Source: an uncultured Lachnospiraceae bacterium | GTDB lineage: Bacteria > Bacillota > Clostridia > Lachnospirales > Lachnospiraceae | DNA length: 9,089 bases | Direction: 5' to 3' | Assembly: GCA_947174615.1 (NCBI GenBank) | Contig: CAMWJQ010000135.1 | Span: 1-9,089, forward strand | In this document: positions 1-7,269 of the stretch, in pieces | Numbering within the stretch: the first letter of the stretch is position 1 | Layout: every line of letters begins with the position of its first letter | Made by a program: the position numbers and the translations under genes | The notes under the pieces: generated by a model | Database searches by the model: none | The model's input: only the letters and a program-made list of their open reading frames with translations | Told to the model about the DNA's origin: nothing

Positions 1-1499
1 TCGGAGATGTCTATAATAGACAGATACTGGCGATAATAATGATACGCTCCCTGCTTATCCCTGATTCGATACTCGCACTCTGCCCTCCCATCACGTTCAA
101 AGCGCTCATCTGACAGTTCTGTATGAAATTTTTCTATGTCCTGCTCATGAATACTCCCCAATATCGCGTTTATCAAATCTGCATAGATTCCTTTTTCCGG
201 AAAATCCAGAATCCTCTCCAGCCGGCGGTGCAGGCATTCATACCGATCCGCCTCGATATCACGAATTGCAACCAATGTATAAATATGGTTCATCGCCTCC
301 GATGCAAGTACCTCATTTGTCCTGATCTGCATTTCCTCGTTGTAATCTCTAAGTGCAAAGATCATTTTTTCATTTCCTGTTCCATATTCTGGTACTGGAA
401 AGCATTCAAGTCTCTTCCACTTGTCATCATAAGACTCATAGACAAATTCTATTTTCTTTTCTCCCGACGCAAAACGCCTTTTAATCTCCTCTGTATTGAG
501 AAGCTGGCTAAAAATCTCTCTATATGGAGGCTTTGTCCATGACACAACTGCCATTTCCATCAGTTGCGCAAAATCGCCGGTGAGATTTCTGATATAGTTT
601 CCATACTGCTCAGTAGAGCGAATAATCTCGTAAGATCCCTGGCTCAGATCAACCACATACACCTCAAAATACGCACGGCTGAAATACATAAGCATTTCAT
701 CACGCTGCTGCTGTTTACGGTGCGAATGAATCCCCTCTCCGATATTGCCAGAGACAGCAGAGGTTCTTGAGCGAATTTTCGTAACTGTCAAGAGAAATAC
801 GCAGATTGACGCCAGCACCAAAGACACTGTCTGAATCATAAAAATCTGTCTCTTTATCCTCTCGCTCTGCCTGTCGAGCTCATCAATCCCATCTTCTGCG
901 AGCATTGATAATTCCCATAACTCTTTTACAACCTCATCTGTTATTTCATGATAGTTTTTGATCAATCCGTCATTATTATGAAGTCCATCCTGCCCTGAAT
1001 TCAACTCAGTATCCGTTAAAATATAATTTTGCGTGTCAATAATATATGATTTCAAAGGCTGAATCCCTTCGTAGGATTCTGCATCTACCTGAAATCGTTT
1101 TAATGCAAACTGCAGAAAAAACATCTCATATTCCTGAAGCTTTTCGCAGTCCTCTCTGAGCAGCGCACCTTTTTCCCTCTCACTCCTTGAGTGTTCATAG
1201 GCTGCCATGGACTTTAAGACAGCCTGTCTGCCATCCGGTCCTTTCTCCAGATTCCAATAAGCACTCAAACACTCAAGATTTCCTGCCGTGACATAATTTC
1301 GCATATAATATGACAGGTTGCTGGATGTTTTGACAAGCTGTCCGGAAAGTCCAATAACTTCATTTTGTTCCTGTCTTGTGCTGTCATTTTGGGACAATTG
1401 TCTGTCAAAGTAGCACATATTGACACTTAAAAGTACTATTAACAGAAATATACAAACTAAAATCAACACGATATGGGTATTCTGCATCCATCTTTTCAT
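1..1499 (-). CDS. Membrane-bound sensor protein with extracytoplasmic helical domain and PAS-like domains (C-terminus beyond window)
   Basis: The minus-strand frame stays open for 499 codons from the ATG at 1499 to the window edge, so the protein is partial and its output domain is not visible. Residues 9-28 form a first membrane helix, about 29-217 an extracytoplasmic region, and about 218-240 a second helix (IQTVSLVLASICVFLLTV). The outer region contains YYMRNYVTAGN and LSAYWN near residues 64-83, resembling four-helix-bundle/CHASE3-like sensor domains. After the second helix, residues about 268-388 (start FEVYVVDLSQGSYEIIRS) and about 400-499 (CEYRIRDKQGAYHYYR) look like two PAS folds. Proteins of this build in Clostridia usually end in GGDEF/EAL or in histidine kinase plus receiver domains; which one applies here is unknown. 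The start lies 16 bases after the stop of the 91-residue gene, with a weak AAGGAAG ribosome site, so co-transcription is likely. A second ATG four codons later is possible. Confident as a sensor, not as to output. Confidence 0.85.
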   Translation of the reverse strand, partial: MKRWMQNTHIVLILVCIFLLIVLLSVNMCYFDRQLSQNDSTRQEQNEVIGLSGQLVKTSSNLSYYMRNYVTAGNLECLSAYWNLEKGPDGRQAVLKSMAAYEHSRSEREKGALLREDCEKLQEYEMFFLQFALKRFQVDAESYEGIQPLKSYIIDTQNYILTDTELNSGQDGLHNNDGLIKNYHEITDEVVKELWELSMLAEDGIDELDRQSERIKRQIFMIQTVSLVLASICVFLLTVTKIRSRTSAVSGNIGEGIHSHRKQQQRDEMLMYFSRAYFEVYVVDLSQGSYEIIRSTEQYGNYIRNLTGDFAQLMEMAVVSWTKPPYREIFSQLLNTEEIKRRFASGEKKIEFVYESYDDKWKRLECFPVPEYGTGNEKMIFALRDYNEEMQIRTNEVLASEAMNHIYTLVAIRDIEADRYECLHRRLERILDFPEKGIYADLINAILGSIHEQDIEKFHTELSDERFERDGRAECEYRIRDKQGAYHYYRQYLSIIDIS

Positions 1500-1515
1500 T
1501 TGAGTGATAACTTCC

Positions 1516-1791
1516 TTACAACTTAAAAATCAAGTCATGATTTATCTGCTTTGCATTTTTAATGATATTTTTTTCCTGATCCTTCAGATATAACTGAAGC
1601 TGTGCGATTTCCCCTTCGTCAAACCCCCTTGAACTGACTACATTTCTGCTTGGCAGCACAATCTCTGCATAATCATCCCTGCAGTCTGTCATTCTCTCAA
1701 AGCAGACATGAATCACTTTCCCTGTCTTACCCGGAAGCAGCCCCGTATGTGTCATTGTAATTTTATCACTGTCATTTATCCTGATATCCAT
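1516..1791 (-). CDS. Small protein of unknown function (91 aa)
   Basis: A 91-residue soluble protein with no signal peptide or membrane segment. I do not recognise a named domain. Its second half has a regular look: an AEIVLPS strand (residues about 42-48), a turn with SSRGFDEGE, then a long amphipathic helix (about 60-83) ending in NAKQIN. My impression is that this arrangement occurs in small Clostridia proteins, but I cannot name a family. The ATG is strongly supported by an AGGAGGAGAGGA ribosome site ending five bases upstream, the best in the window. The gene starts inside the last 16 bases of the preceding 81-residue ORF and is followed after 16 bases by the PAS sensor gene, suggesting a shared transcript and perhaps a role as partner or ligand-side component of that sensor. 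That role is inferred from position only. Confidence 0.7.
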   Translation of the reverse strand: MDIRINDSDKITMTHTGLLPGKTGKVIHVCFERMTDCRDDYAEIVLPSRNVVSSRGFDEGEIAQLQLYLKDQEKNIIKNAKQINHDLIFKL

Positions 1792-2021
1792 TGTGTTCCT
1801 CTCCTCCTACTTTTTAATAGCACATGATGAAAAAACGCGATTGCGCGAAATGCTTCCATCTCAGATACTCTTATTTCAATCTGAATCCTCTTCTCCTGCC
1901 AGTCTATACTCTGCTCTATAGCCTGATTCTGCTGTAAATCCCAAAAGGTTCGTATCCCGTATACCTTGATAATATTCAGTCCATGACCGAACCATTGCTC
2001 AAAGGGTTCTATCGCTATCAC
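1776..2021 (-). CDS. Uncertain small ORF (81 aa, GTG start) at head of the sensor operon
   Basis: An 81-codon frame starting at GTG, rich in aromatic and charged residues (FEQWFGHGLN near the start, DWQEKRIQIEIRV in the middle) and ending in a basic tail (KSRRRG). No family is recognised. In favour: it sits directly behind a good promoter and overlaps the next start by 16 bases, as coupled genes do. Against: the frame has no ATG and no ribosome site at its beginning, and the predicted transcription start (about 2024) would leave the GTG almost leaderless. The tail codons are also the ribosome site of the downstream gene. It may be a leaderless gene, the truncated end of an older gene, or merely a 5' leader with an open frame. 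A second frame starting at an ATG around 1992 encodes about 39 residues and cannot be excluded. Confidence 0.35.
   Translation of the reverse strand: MIAIEPFEQWFGHGLNIIKVYGIRTFWDLQQNQAIEQSIDWQEKRIQIEIRVSEMEAFRAIAFFHHVLLKSRRRGTQWISG
1797..1808 (-). promoter_or_regulatory. Strong ribosome binding site of the 91-aa gene
   Basis: The minus strand reads AGGAGGAGAGGA followed by ACACA and ATG at 1791. It fixes the start of the 91-residue protein and argues that this short gene is really translated. Confidence 0.7.
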
Positions 2022-2030
2022 TTGTGTTTC

Positions 2031-2058
2031 ATTATAATATAAAATGGCGGAATTGCAA
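2031..2058 (-). promoter_or_regulatory. Sigma-A type promoter for the small-protein/PAS-sensor unit
   Basis: Minus strand: -35 TTGCAA (2058-2053), a 16-base AT-rich spacer, and a perfect -10 TATAAT (2036-2031). Transcription would begin near 2024, reading into the 81- and 91-residue ORFs and the PAS sensor. Only three bases would precede the GTG at 2021, which weakens that ORF rather than the promoter. Confidence 0.6.
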
Positions 2059-2082
2059 AGGTTCTTTCTTTACAGTTTTCCA

Positions 2083-2250
2083 TTATTTTTCCATTATTTT
2101 TTCCTTCTCAACTTGCAGCAACGCAGCTAAGTCTGTTTTACCAAGCTTTATACATAAATCAATCTCGTTTTCAATCACTTCAAGCATTTCGAATTTGCTG
2201 ATAAAGTCAATATATCGTTCTCCCTCTTGAAATCCCTCAATAAAATGAAT
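2083..2250 (-). pseudogene. Decayed C-terminal fragment of an unidentified protein
   Basis: A 55-codon minus-strand frame bounded upstream by TAA (2253-2251) and ending in TAA at 2083. It reads like real protein, with IEGFQEGERYIDFISKFEML followed by a leucine- and lysine-rich helix containing DLCIKLGKTDLAALLQ and an EKEKIMEK tail. There is no start codon or ribosome site at its head; the first ATG is at codon 22. A neighbouring frame just upstream (SNLEGLRAFKF) is also open, suggesting that a frameshift near 2245 separated the pieces. The helical tail resembles the ends of small helical accessory proteins, but no family is recognised. The promoter of the next unit begins about 25 bases after its stop. 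Confidence 0.35.
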
Positions 2251-2316
2251 TTAAAAGCACGCAAACCCTCTAAATTCGATATTTAAAAGGTGTATCGTTT
2301 AGGAGCTCTCACTTCA

Positions 2317-2564
2317 TCACGATGCCCCTTTTATTGTGCGGCAGTCTGCCGATACTTTTCTTTGTACACATTGGTAAGCGAAGTATCTTGAATGGAAAAG
2401 AAGCAAAAACTCGCCTCCAACCTGAACAGTCCTATAAACAATAACATACCCCCCTATGATCCTGGCAGCCATTGTCCAGACAGTCATGATGCTCCATGTG
2501 ATCCGGCTATGCCTGATCCCCAGCGCCAGTGTAACAATGGCAGTAAAATCAATGTGGAGAATGA
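2317..2564 (-). pseudogene. Possible remnant of a membrane protein downstream of the permease
   Basis: Directly after the permease stop a different minus-strand frame stays open down to TGA at 2317, and it already runs open through the permease's last codons. It begins with a hydrophobic stretch (LIILHIDFTAIVTLALGI), then a basic turn and a second hydrophobic stretch containing IIGGYVIVY, a pattern typical of membrane helices. The only ATG with even a weak ribosome site is at 2487 and would give 56 residues. No family is recognised. It could be a truncated gene once joined to the transporter operon, or a chance frame. The remaining bases 2251-2316 hold nothing I can interpret. Confidence 0.2.
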
Positions 2565-5126
2565 TTAGTCCGTAGCCCGTAGCCGCTCCACGATGCTCTG
2601 CTTTTCCAGATTCTTAAAGCAAAGGTATGGAATCAGGATTGCAAAAACAATCAGGATCGGCGTACAGATTACCAGCGGCAGGAGCGTAAAATGGAAAGTT
2701 GCTGTCCAGTCGCCGGATACCATCATACGGACGCCAACGGACACGGATAAGGCTCCCAGAATGTAGGAAATCAGCAGGGTACTTCCGGCATAATACAATC
2801 CCTCATCAACCAACATCCTGCGAAGCTGCCGCTTTGTCATGCCGATACTCTGTATCATGGCAAACTCTTTTTGGCGGGACACAATCGCCGTTACCATTGA
2901 ATTGATGAAATTCAAAATACCGACAAAAGCAATGATAAGGCTGATAGCAAAACCCATCACGGTATTTGCCCGTGTCTGCTCCTGATAATGTTCAATCAAC
3001 GTGGATTTTGAGGTGAAATTCAGGCTTTTGTCTGCATTGCTTTGGTAGTCGGTCAGCAGTTCTTCCGCCTGCGGCTGGTATTCCCCGGCTACATCAAAGA
3101 AAATTTTTCGCAGGGTATTGTCTGGGTACATGGTCCGGAAAGTATCTGCCGGGAGATAGAAAGACAGGAAATCCGCCACATCACTGTTTACTCCCTCGGT
3201 AATGGTATGTATATCGGCTACAATCGCCATAACCTCATATTGCTGTCCGTTCAGCTCTACTATATCACCGACAGAATAGGTCGGCTGTGTTTCTTTTTCG
3301 CCGTCCTCTGCGCCGGTAGCGGCTTCCATAACCACATAGACCCCAGATAAGAATTTTTCCTTATCAAAGGCACCGTCCAATATTCGGCTTTCTTGTGTAA
3401 ATGTATCCAGTATCAGACCGTCAACGCCGTACAGGACGGAAGTACATTCCCCGCTGTCTATCATATCGTGATAGGCTTCTGCCAGACCGGCGTCAGTTGC
3501 TTCGATATAGGGAAGCCTTTCATCGGCATTATAATAGGTCTGGATATTTGCAAGGGCAGATGCCCCGATTTCATGGATAAATACCTGCGAATACAAATGC
3601 CCGGTGGCTTCCAGCCCATTCAACCCCCCAATTTTCTCTAGCAACTCCGGGGAAATCGTTGTTCCATACGGATTGTAGGTTCCAAAGGCAGAAGAAATCG
3701 AACTGTCCTTTACCTCAAAATCGCTGATTACCGTTTGGCTCATGTATTTATCAATATCAAAGCTGACATTTTTCGCATAGATACAGGCGAGCAGTACAAG
3801 CCCCAGTGTCAGGGAACAGATTACTGTGATTGTACGCTTCTTATTGCGCCCTAAATTTGCCAGCGCCATTTTAGGAATACTTGCGCCGACTGTGCTTTTT
3901 TTGATTTTCCGTTTGCTGCTGGTTCCCGTGTCCGTATAGCGCAATGCTTCCATAGGGGAAACTTTTCCGGCAATTTTGGCAGGTTTCATACAGGAAATCA
4001 ATACCGTCAAATAGGCGAACAGTGCAGATCCTGCGAAGATATAGGGATTGACCGCCGTTTTTGCTTTTCCGATTGTTCCGGTAATCATTACCGGCACTAA
4101 AACCGAGCCTAAAAGATAGCCGAACAAAAGCCCAACGGAAATACCGATCAGCGACAGGCGGTTCGCTTGCCCATAAATCATTTTCTTGATCTGCTTTTTG
4201 GATGCGCCCAAAGTTTTCAGCCTGCCGTAAAAACGGATGTCACCGGCAACGGAAATCTGGAAAATGTTATAGATAATCAGATACCCGCTGGTAAAGACCA
4301 ATATCATGCAAATTGCCATAGGAAGCACTTCACGAATGATGTTCTGGTTCATGGTGGAGTCATAGACCATATTTGCAGAAAGAGATACATCAGTCAAGCC
4401 GGTATCTGTTAAAATCTGATCCGCTGTCTGCTCTAAATGATTATCGCTGTAAAGATTGATGTGGAGCATGACGGTTCCCAAAACCTGTCCGTTTGCCAAC
4501 TGTGCTTTCTGTTCAATGCCCGCACATTCCGTCTGGACAAAGGCTTCGGATACCCATGCCATACTTGCCATAGCAGCGGAATTTCCCTCCCAATAGCCGG
4601 AAAGGATAAAATGACTGATGGTATATTCCCCACTATTCAGATCCTTGCGCCACCGCAGGATAATTTCCTGCCCCGTTTCATGGGGCAAGCCCATTTTATC
4701 AAGGGTGATCGTATCTAAGGCAATTTCGTTTTCCTTTACCGGCATGGTTCCCACATCTGGATAGGAAAAACTTGACCGGGCATAGTTTTCATCGGCATAG
4801 CGGATTTCTACCTGCCGCCCGGTCAATTCCTCGTTTTCGGCAATTCCCATGACGATGCTTTTCCCAAAGTCCCTGACAGCCTCGTGGGCGGTGATCTTTT
4901 CTGCTTCTCCATTGGTCATGGTGCCGGAGCTTAAATGGGTGTTATATCCGGCTTGCTGGAAATTCATATCCTGCAAATTTTGTACCATGCTCTGTGACAG
5001 GACAAACAGAGAGGTAAACATAACTGTAGTCAGAACGATGGCAAAAGCGGCAATCAAATTCCGTGTTTTGTTCGCCCTGAAACTTCGGTCCATCAATGTG
5101 CGTATAATTGATTTCTGTCCTTTCAT
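2565..5126 (-). CDS. ABC transporter permease, FtsX family (853 aa)
   Basis: The membrane-spanning partner of the ATPase encoded just upstream. About eight membrane helices can be seen: residues 24-47, 267-292, 323-349, 362-380, 431-450, 722-747, 777-801 and 814-838. They form two FtsX domains (about 268-395 and 722-845), each with the typical cytoplasmic coupling motif (GRLKTLGASKKQIKKM and RQKEFAMIQSIGMTKRQLRR). Two large extracytoplasmic domains (about 50-265 and 455-715) separate them, as in the long two-domain permeases of Bacillota that move or sense peptides and lipids rather than small solutes. The start lies 12 bases after the ATPase stop with an AGGCGGTG ribosome site, so the two are co-expressed. 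The length fits the long subfamily and no break is visible. A role in antimicrobial-peptide or envelope-stress defence is inferred from the neighbouring two-component genes; the substrate is unknown. Confidence 0.93.
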   Translation of the reverse strand: MKGQKSIIRTLMDRSFRANKTRNLIAAFAIVLTTVMFTSLFVLSQSMVQNLQDMNFQQAGYNTHLSSGTMTNGEAEKITAHEAVRDFGKSIVMGIAENEELTGRQVEIRYADENYARSSFSYPDVGTMPVKENEIALDTITLDKMGLPHETGQEIILRWRKDLNSGEYTISHFILSGYWEGNSAAMASMAWVSEAFVQTECAGIEQKAQLANGQVLGTVMLHINLYSDNHLEQTADQILTDTGLTDVSLSANMVYDSTMNQNIIREVLPMAICMILVFTSGYLIIYNIFQISVAGDIRFYGRLKTLGASKKQIKKMIYGQANRLSLIGISVGLLFGYLLGSVLVPVMITGTIGKAKTAVNPYIFAGSALFAYLTVLISCMKPAKIAGKVSPMEALRYTDTGTSSKRKIKKSTVGASIPKMALANLGRNKKRTITVICSLTLGLVLLACIYAKNVSFDIDKYMSQTVISDFEVKDSSISSAFGTYNPYGTTISPELLEKIGGLNGLEATGHLYSQVFIHEIGASALANIQTYYNADERLPYIEATDAGLAEAYHDMIDSGECTSVLYGVDGLILDTFTQESRILDGAFDKEKFLSGVYVVMEAATGAEDGEKETQPTYSVGDIVELNGQQYEVMAIVADIHTITEGVNSDVADFLSFYLPADTFRTMYPDNTLRKIFFDVAGEYQPQAEELLTDYQSNADKSLNFTSKSTLIEHYQEQTRANTVMGFAISLIIAFVGILNFINSMVTAIVSRQKEFAMIQSIGMTKRQLRRMLVDEGLYYAGSTLLISYILGALSVSVGVRMMVSGDWTATFHFTLLPLVICTPILIVFAILIPYLCFKNLEKQSIVERLRATD

Positions 5127-5138
5127 GGTATCACCGCC

Positions 5139-5804
5139 TTACTCTGCAATCCGGCCATCTTCAATACGGATGGTGCGGTCTGCCTGTATCGCAATTTCAG
5201 GGTTATGGGTAATCATTACAATGGTCTGATGAAATTTCTTACTGGTGACTTTCAAAAGCTCAATCACTTCATCACTGGTCTTGCTGTCCAGATTGCCGGT
5301 AGGTTCGTCGGCAAGGATGATAGCGGGTCTGCTGGCTAAAGCTCTGGCAATCGCCACACGCTGCTGTTGACCGCCGGAAAGCGTGTTGGGCATATTGTAG
5401 AGTTTCTTTTCCAGCCCCAGCAGGGCAACTACCTCCTGAATAAACTTCTGATCGGGCTTCTTTCCGTCAAGTTGAATGGGCATAACAATGTTCTCATACA
5501 CGTTCAGGATAGGAACCAGATTGTAGTTCTGGAAGATAAAGCCGATACGCTGGCGGCGGAACACCGTCAAATCCTCGTCTTTCAGCTTGCCCAGCTCGAA
5601 TTTGTCCACCCTTACGCTGCCGGAATCAGGACGGTCTAAGCCCCCCAACATATTCAGCAGGGTTGACTTGCCGCTGCCGGATGTGCCGATGATAGCAACA
5701 AATTCCCCTTGCTCAATGGAAATGCTCACATCGTCCAAAGCTCTTACGATATTCGGTTCTTGACCGTATTGTTTTGTCAAATGAGTGGTGCTTAAAATGC
5801 TCAT
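5139..5804 (-). CDS. ABC transporter ATP-binding protein, MacB/LolD-like (221 aa)
   Basis: The cytoplasmic ATPase that powers the adjacent FtsX permease. All nucleotide-binding motifs are intact: Walker A GTSGSGKST (residues 40-48), Q-loop Q92, signature LSGGQQQR (142-149), Walker B IILADE (162-167) with the PTGNLDS D-loop typical of the MacB/LolD/SalX group, and the switch histidine H200. The start is placed at the ATG at 5804 because GGAGG lies eight bases upstream and MSILSTTHLTKQYG aligns with the usual beginning of these ATPases. The same frame is open to an ATG at 6023, but those 73 extra codons run through the promoter, the terminator of the preceding operon and the end of the kinase gene. 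The length of 221 residues is normal. It is the first gene of its own transcription unit and probably a target of the neighbouring LytTR regulator. Confidence 0.95.
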   Translation of the reverse strand: MSILSTTHLTKQYGQEPNIVRALDDVSISIEQGEFVAIIGTSGSGKSTLLNMLGGLDRPDSGSVRVDKFELGKLKDEDLTVFRRQRIGFIFQNYNLVPILNVYENIVMPIQLDGKKPDQKFIQEVVALLGLEKKLYNMPNTLSGGQQQRVAIARALASRPAIILADEPTGNLDSKTSDEVIELLKVTSKKFHQTIVMITHNPEIAIQADRTIRIEDGRIAE

Positions 5805-5832
5805 AGTGTTTTCCTCCGCTTCTTTGCTTTTC

Positions 5833-5846
5833 GTTCCTGCTGGAAC
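5833..5846 (-). other. Small stem-loop at the 5' end of the ABC transporter mRNA
   Basis: The inverted repeat GTTCC/GGAAC with a four-base loop (AGCA) begins almost exactly at the transcription start predicted from the promoter (about 5847). It may protect the 5' end of the mRNA or be a dyad bound by a regulator. Five base pairs is short, so chance is possible. Confidence 0.35.
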
Positions 5847-5853
5847 TAAGCTC

Positions 5854-5881
5854 ATTATAACGGTTCTAAAAGAAGCTGCAA
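5854..5881 (-). promoter_or_regulatory. Promoter of the ABC transporter operon
   Basis: Minus strand: -35 TTGCAG (5881-5876), a 16-base spacer, and a perfect -10 TATAAT (5859-5854). The leader would be about 43 bases to the ATPase start. It lies downstream of the terminator that ends the kinase gene, so the transporter is an independent transcription unit. Confidence 0.65.
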
Positions 5882-5883
5882 CG

Positions 5884-5913
5884 GAGAACGCAAAAACTAA
5901 TATCCAAAACGTA
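5884..5913 (-). promoter_or_regulatory. Candidate LytTR-regulator binding site (two direct half-sites)
   Basis: On the minus strand TACGTTTTG (5913-5905) and TGCGTTCTC (5892-5884) share T-CGTT-T and start exactly 21 bases apart, immediately upstream of the -35 element. LytTR-domain regulators of the AgrA type bind two nine-base direct repeats with a GTT core separated by 12-13 bases, which matches this period and position. The first repeat fits the AgrA-type consensus well and the second only partly. The assignment to the response regulator at 7266-7976 is inference. Confidence 0.4.
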
Positions 5914-5930
5914 AAATCTAATAAAGCGCA

Positions 5931-5962
5931 GAAAAAGGCGCTGCCTTTACATAGCAGCGCCT
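5931..5962 (-). terminator. Intrinsic terminator of the two-component operon
   Basis: A nine-base-pair GC-rich stem (AGGCGCTGC pairing with GCAGCGCCT, 5954-5962 and 5936-5944) with a nine-base loop is followed on the minus strand by TTTTTC. It lies 21 bases after the kinase stop and separates it from the ABC promoter. Confidence 0.85.
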
Positions 5963-5982
5963 CAAAATCTAACCATGTTATA

Positions 5983-7269
5983 TCAAGGAATTGGAATAAC
6001 AACTTTGAGTGTAAACATCCCATTTTCTAACTTTGTGTTACATTGTCCATCATACTTTTCAACCGCATTTTTAAGGTTGGGAAGTCCAAATCCATGAGCA
6101 AATGTATCCTTTTTTGTCGTACCTTTTGTTTCAGGCGAAGTAGCTGCGGTATTATTTTCTACGATGATTACCAACATATTCCGAACACGATTTGCTCTTA
6201 CTGTTATCAGCCGCATATCTTCTGACAGCTTTTCGCTGGCTTCAATCGCATTGTCAAGCGCATTTCCAAAGATTGTGCTTATATCCAGCGGTTCTATAAA
6301 GGAACCTGCTTCAAAAGATATAACCGCACTGAAATCTATTTTTCTTTCCTGCGCAGCTTTTGCCTTATCTCGGATGATAATATCCAGAAATTCATTTCCT
6401 GTATGGTGGTAATTTTCATATTCCTGAATTTGATCTTTTAACTCCTGAATAGAATTTTGAACCTCCTGACCGTTTCCAGCCTGTGACTGCAGCAATAACA
6501 GGTGGTTTTTCATATCATGGTAAACGCTGCGTACCCGTTCTTCATCCCGTATTCGGTCTTTATAATAGTTACGCTGCATTTCCAATTCCTGCGCATGATA
6601 AGCGGTCTGCATTGCTTCACAGATATAAGATGCCAGATACATACATCCGAAGCTGGAAAAAATAGACGCTCCGCAAATTGGATATACGATGGCGGTATCT
6701 TCCGGCATAAAATAGATAATTGTAAAGATTGCCACAAAGGATGCCAGCATCAGCATATCAACAATCAGCCACATCTGCGTATTCAGACGTGACGTAATCT
6801 TTGACAAAAACTTTCTTAAAACCAACCAGGCGCCTATCCAAAACAATAGCCGTAATAGCAATGAAACGGTATGAATTGTTGTGCTGATTAACATGAGTTC
6901 TGGAGATTGGGTCATTTCTTCATAGGCTGCATGTGTTGTAGTAAAAAACAGCCGTCCACCAATATCGAGCATCAGATAGTTAATTGCAATCAAAGCAGGG
7001 TAGAATACCAGCAAAACAGATACTTTCTCCATCAGTGTGCCGCGATAAAAAATAAGGACATAGGCAAAAAACAGCACCATCGTACCCAAAAGACTGCCTA
7101 AGTCATTAGAATAAATGATGGAATCGGTCAGATAGCCGCACACAAGAAACGCCGCTATTTTGACAAAGCAATTTCTCCTGAGGGGGAGAAAAGTTTTGAT
7201 AATCCAGAAAAAGACAAAAGTATATCCCCAGGCAAGCAAAAAAGAAAAAACCTCTAAAAACCGTATCAT
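5983..7269 (-). CDS. AgrC-like sensor histidine kinase with GHKL ATPase domain (428 aa)
   Basis: The signal-sensing half of a two-component system. The N-terminal half (residues about 5-217) is a multi-helix membrane domain of six or seven segments with almost no outer loops, as in peptide-sensing HPK10 kinases (AgrC, ComD, VirS). A coiled linker (about 222-248) leads to the phosphoacceptor box YHDMKNHL, where H251 is the likely phosphorylated residue. The ATP-binding domain follows, with N-box GNALDNAIEA (335-344; N336, D339 and N340 typical) and G-box GFGLPNLKNAV (393-403). There is no HAMP or PAS domain. The ATG overlaps the regulator's TGA by four bases (ATGA) and has GGGGGGA eight bases upstream, so translation is coupled. 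The gene ends before a strong terminator. Its ligand is unknown; no peptide precursor gene is seen nearby. Confidence 0.93.
   Translation of the reverse strand: MIRFLEVFSFLLAWGYTFVFFWIIKTFLPLRRNCFVKIAAFLVCGYLTDSIIYSNDLGSLLGTMVLFFAYVLIFYRGTLMEKVSVLLVFYPALIAINYLMLDIGGRLFFTTTHAAYEEMTQSPELMLISTTIHTVSLLLRLLFWIGAWLVLRKFLSKITSRLNTQMWLIVDMLMLASFVAIFTIIYFMPEDTAIVYPICGASIFSSFGCMYLASYICEAMQTAYHAQELEMQRNYYKDRIRDEERVRSVYHDMKNHLLLLQSQAGNGQEVQNSIQELKDQIQEYENYHHTGNEFLDIIIRDKAKAAQERKIDFSAVISFEAGSFIEPLDISTIFGNALDNAIEASEKLSEDMRLITVRANRVRNMLVIIVENNTAATSPETKGTTKKDTFAHGFGLPNLKNAVEKYDGQCNTKLENGMFTLKVVIPIP

Noticed and set aside
123..770. Plus-strand frames of 139 and 68 codons
   Set aside because: They lie opposite the continuous minus-strand sensor frame, which has clear membrane and PAS-like segments.
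2024..2230. 68-codon plus-strand frame
   Set aside because: It is antisense to the decayed minus-strand fragment and promoter, is rich in F, S and I as such shadows are, and has no ribosome site.
2339..2351. CGGCA-TGCCG hairpin as terminator for the ABC operon
   Set aside because: The stem is only five to six base pairs and the minus-strand continuation (CACAATAAAAG) has no U-tract.
5805..6023. N-terminal extension of the ABC ATPase to an ATG at 6023 (294 aa)
   Set aside because: The extension crosses the operon promoter, a strong terminator and the end of the kinase gene, while a canonical start with GGAGG exists at 5804.
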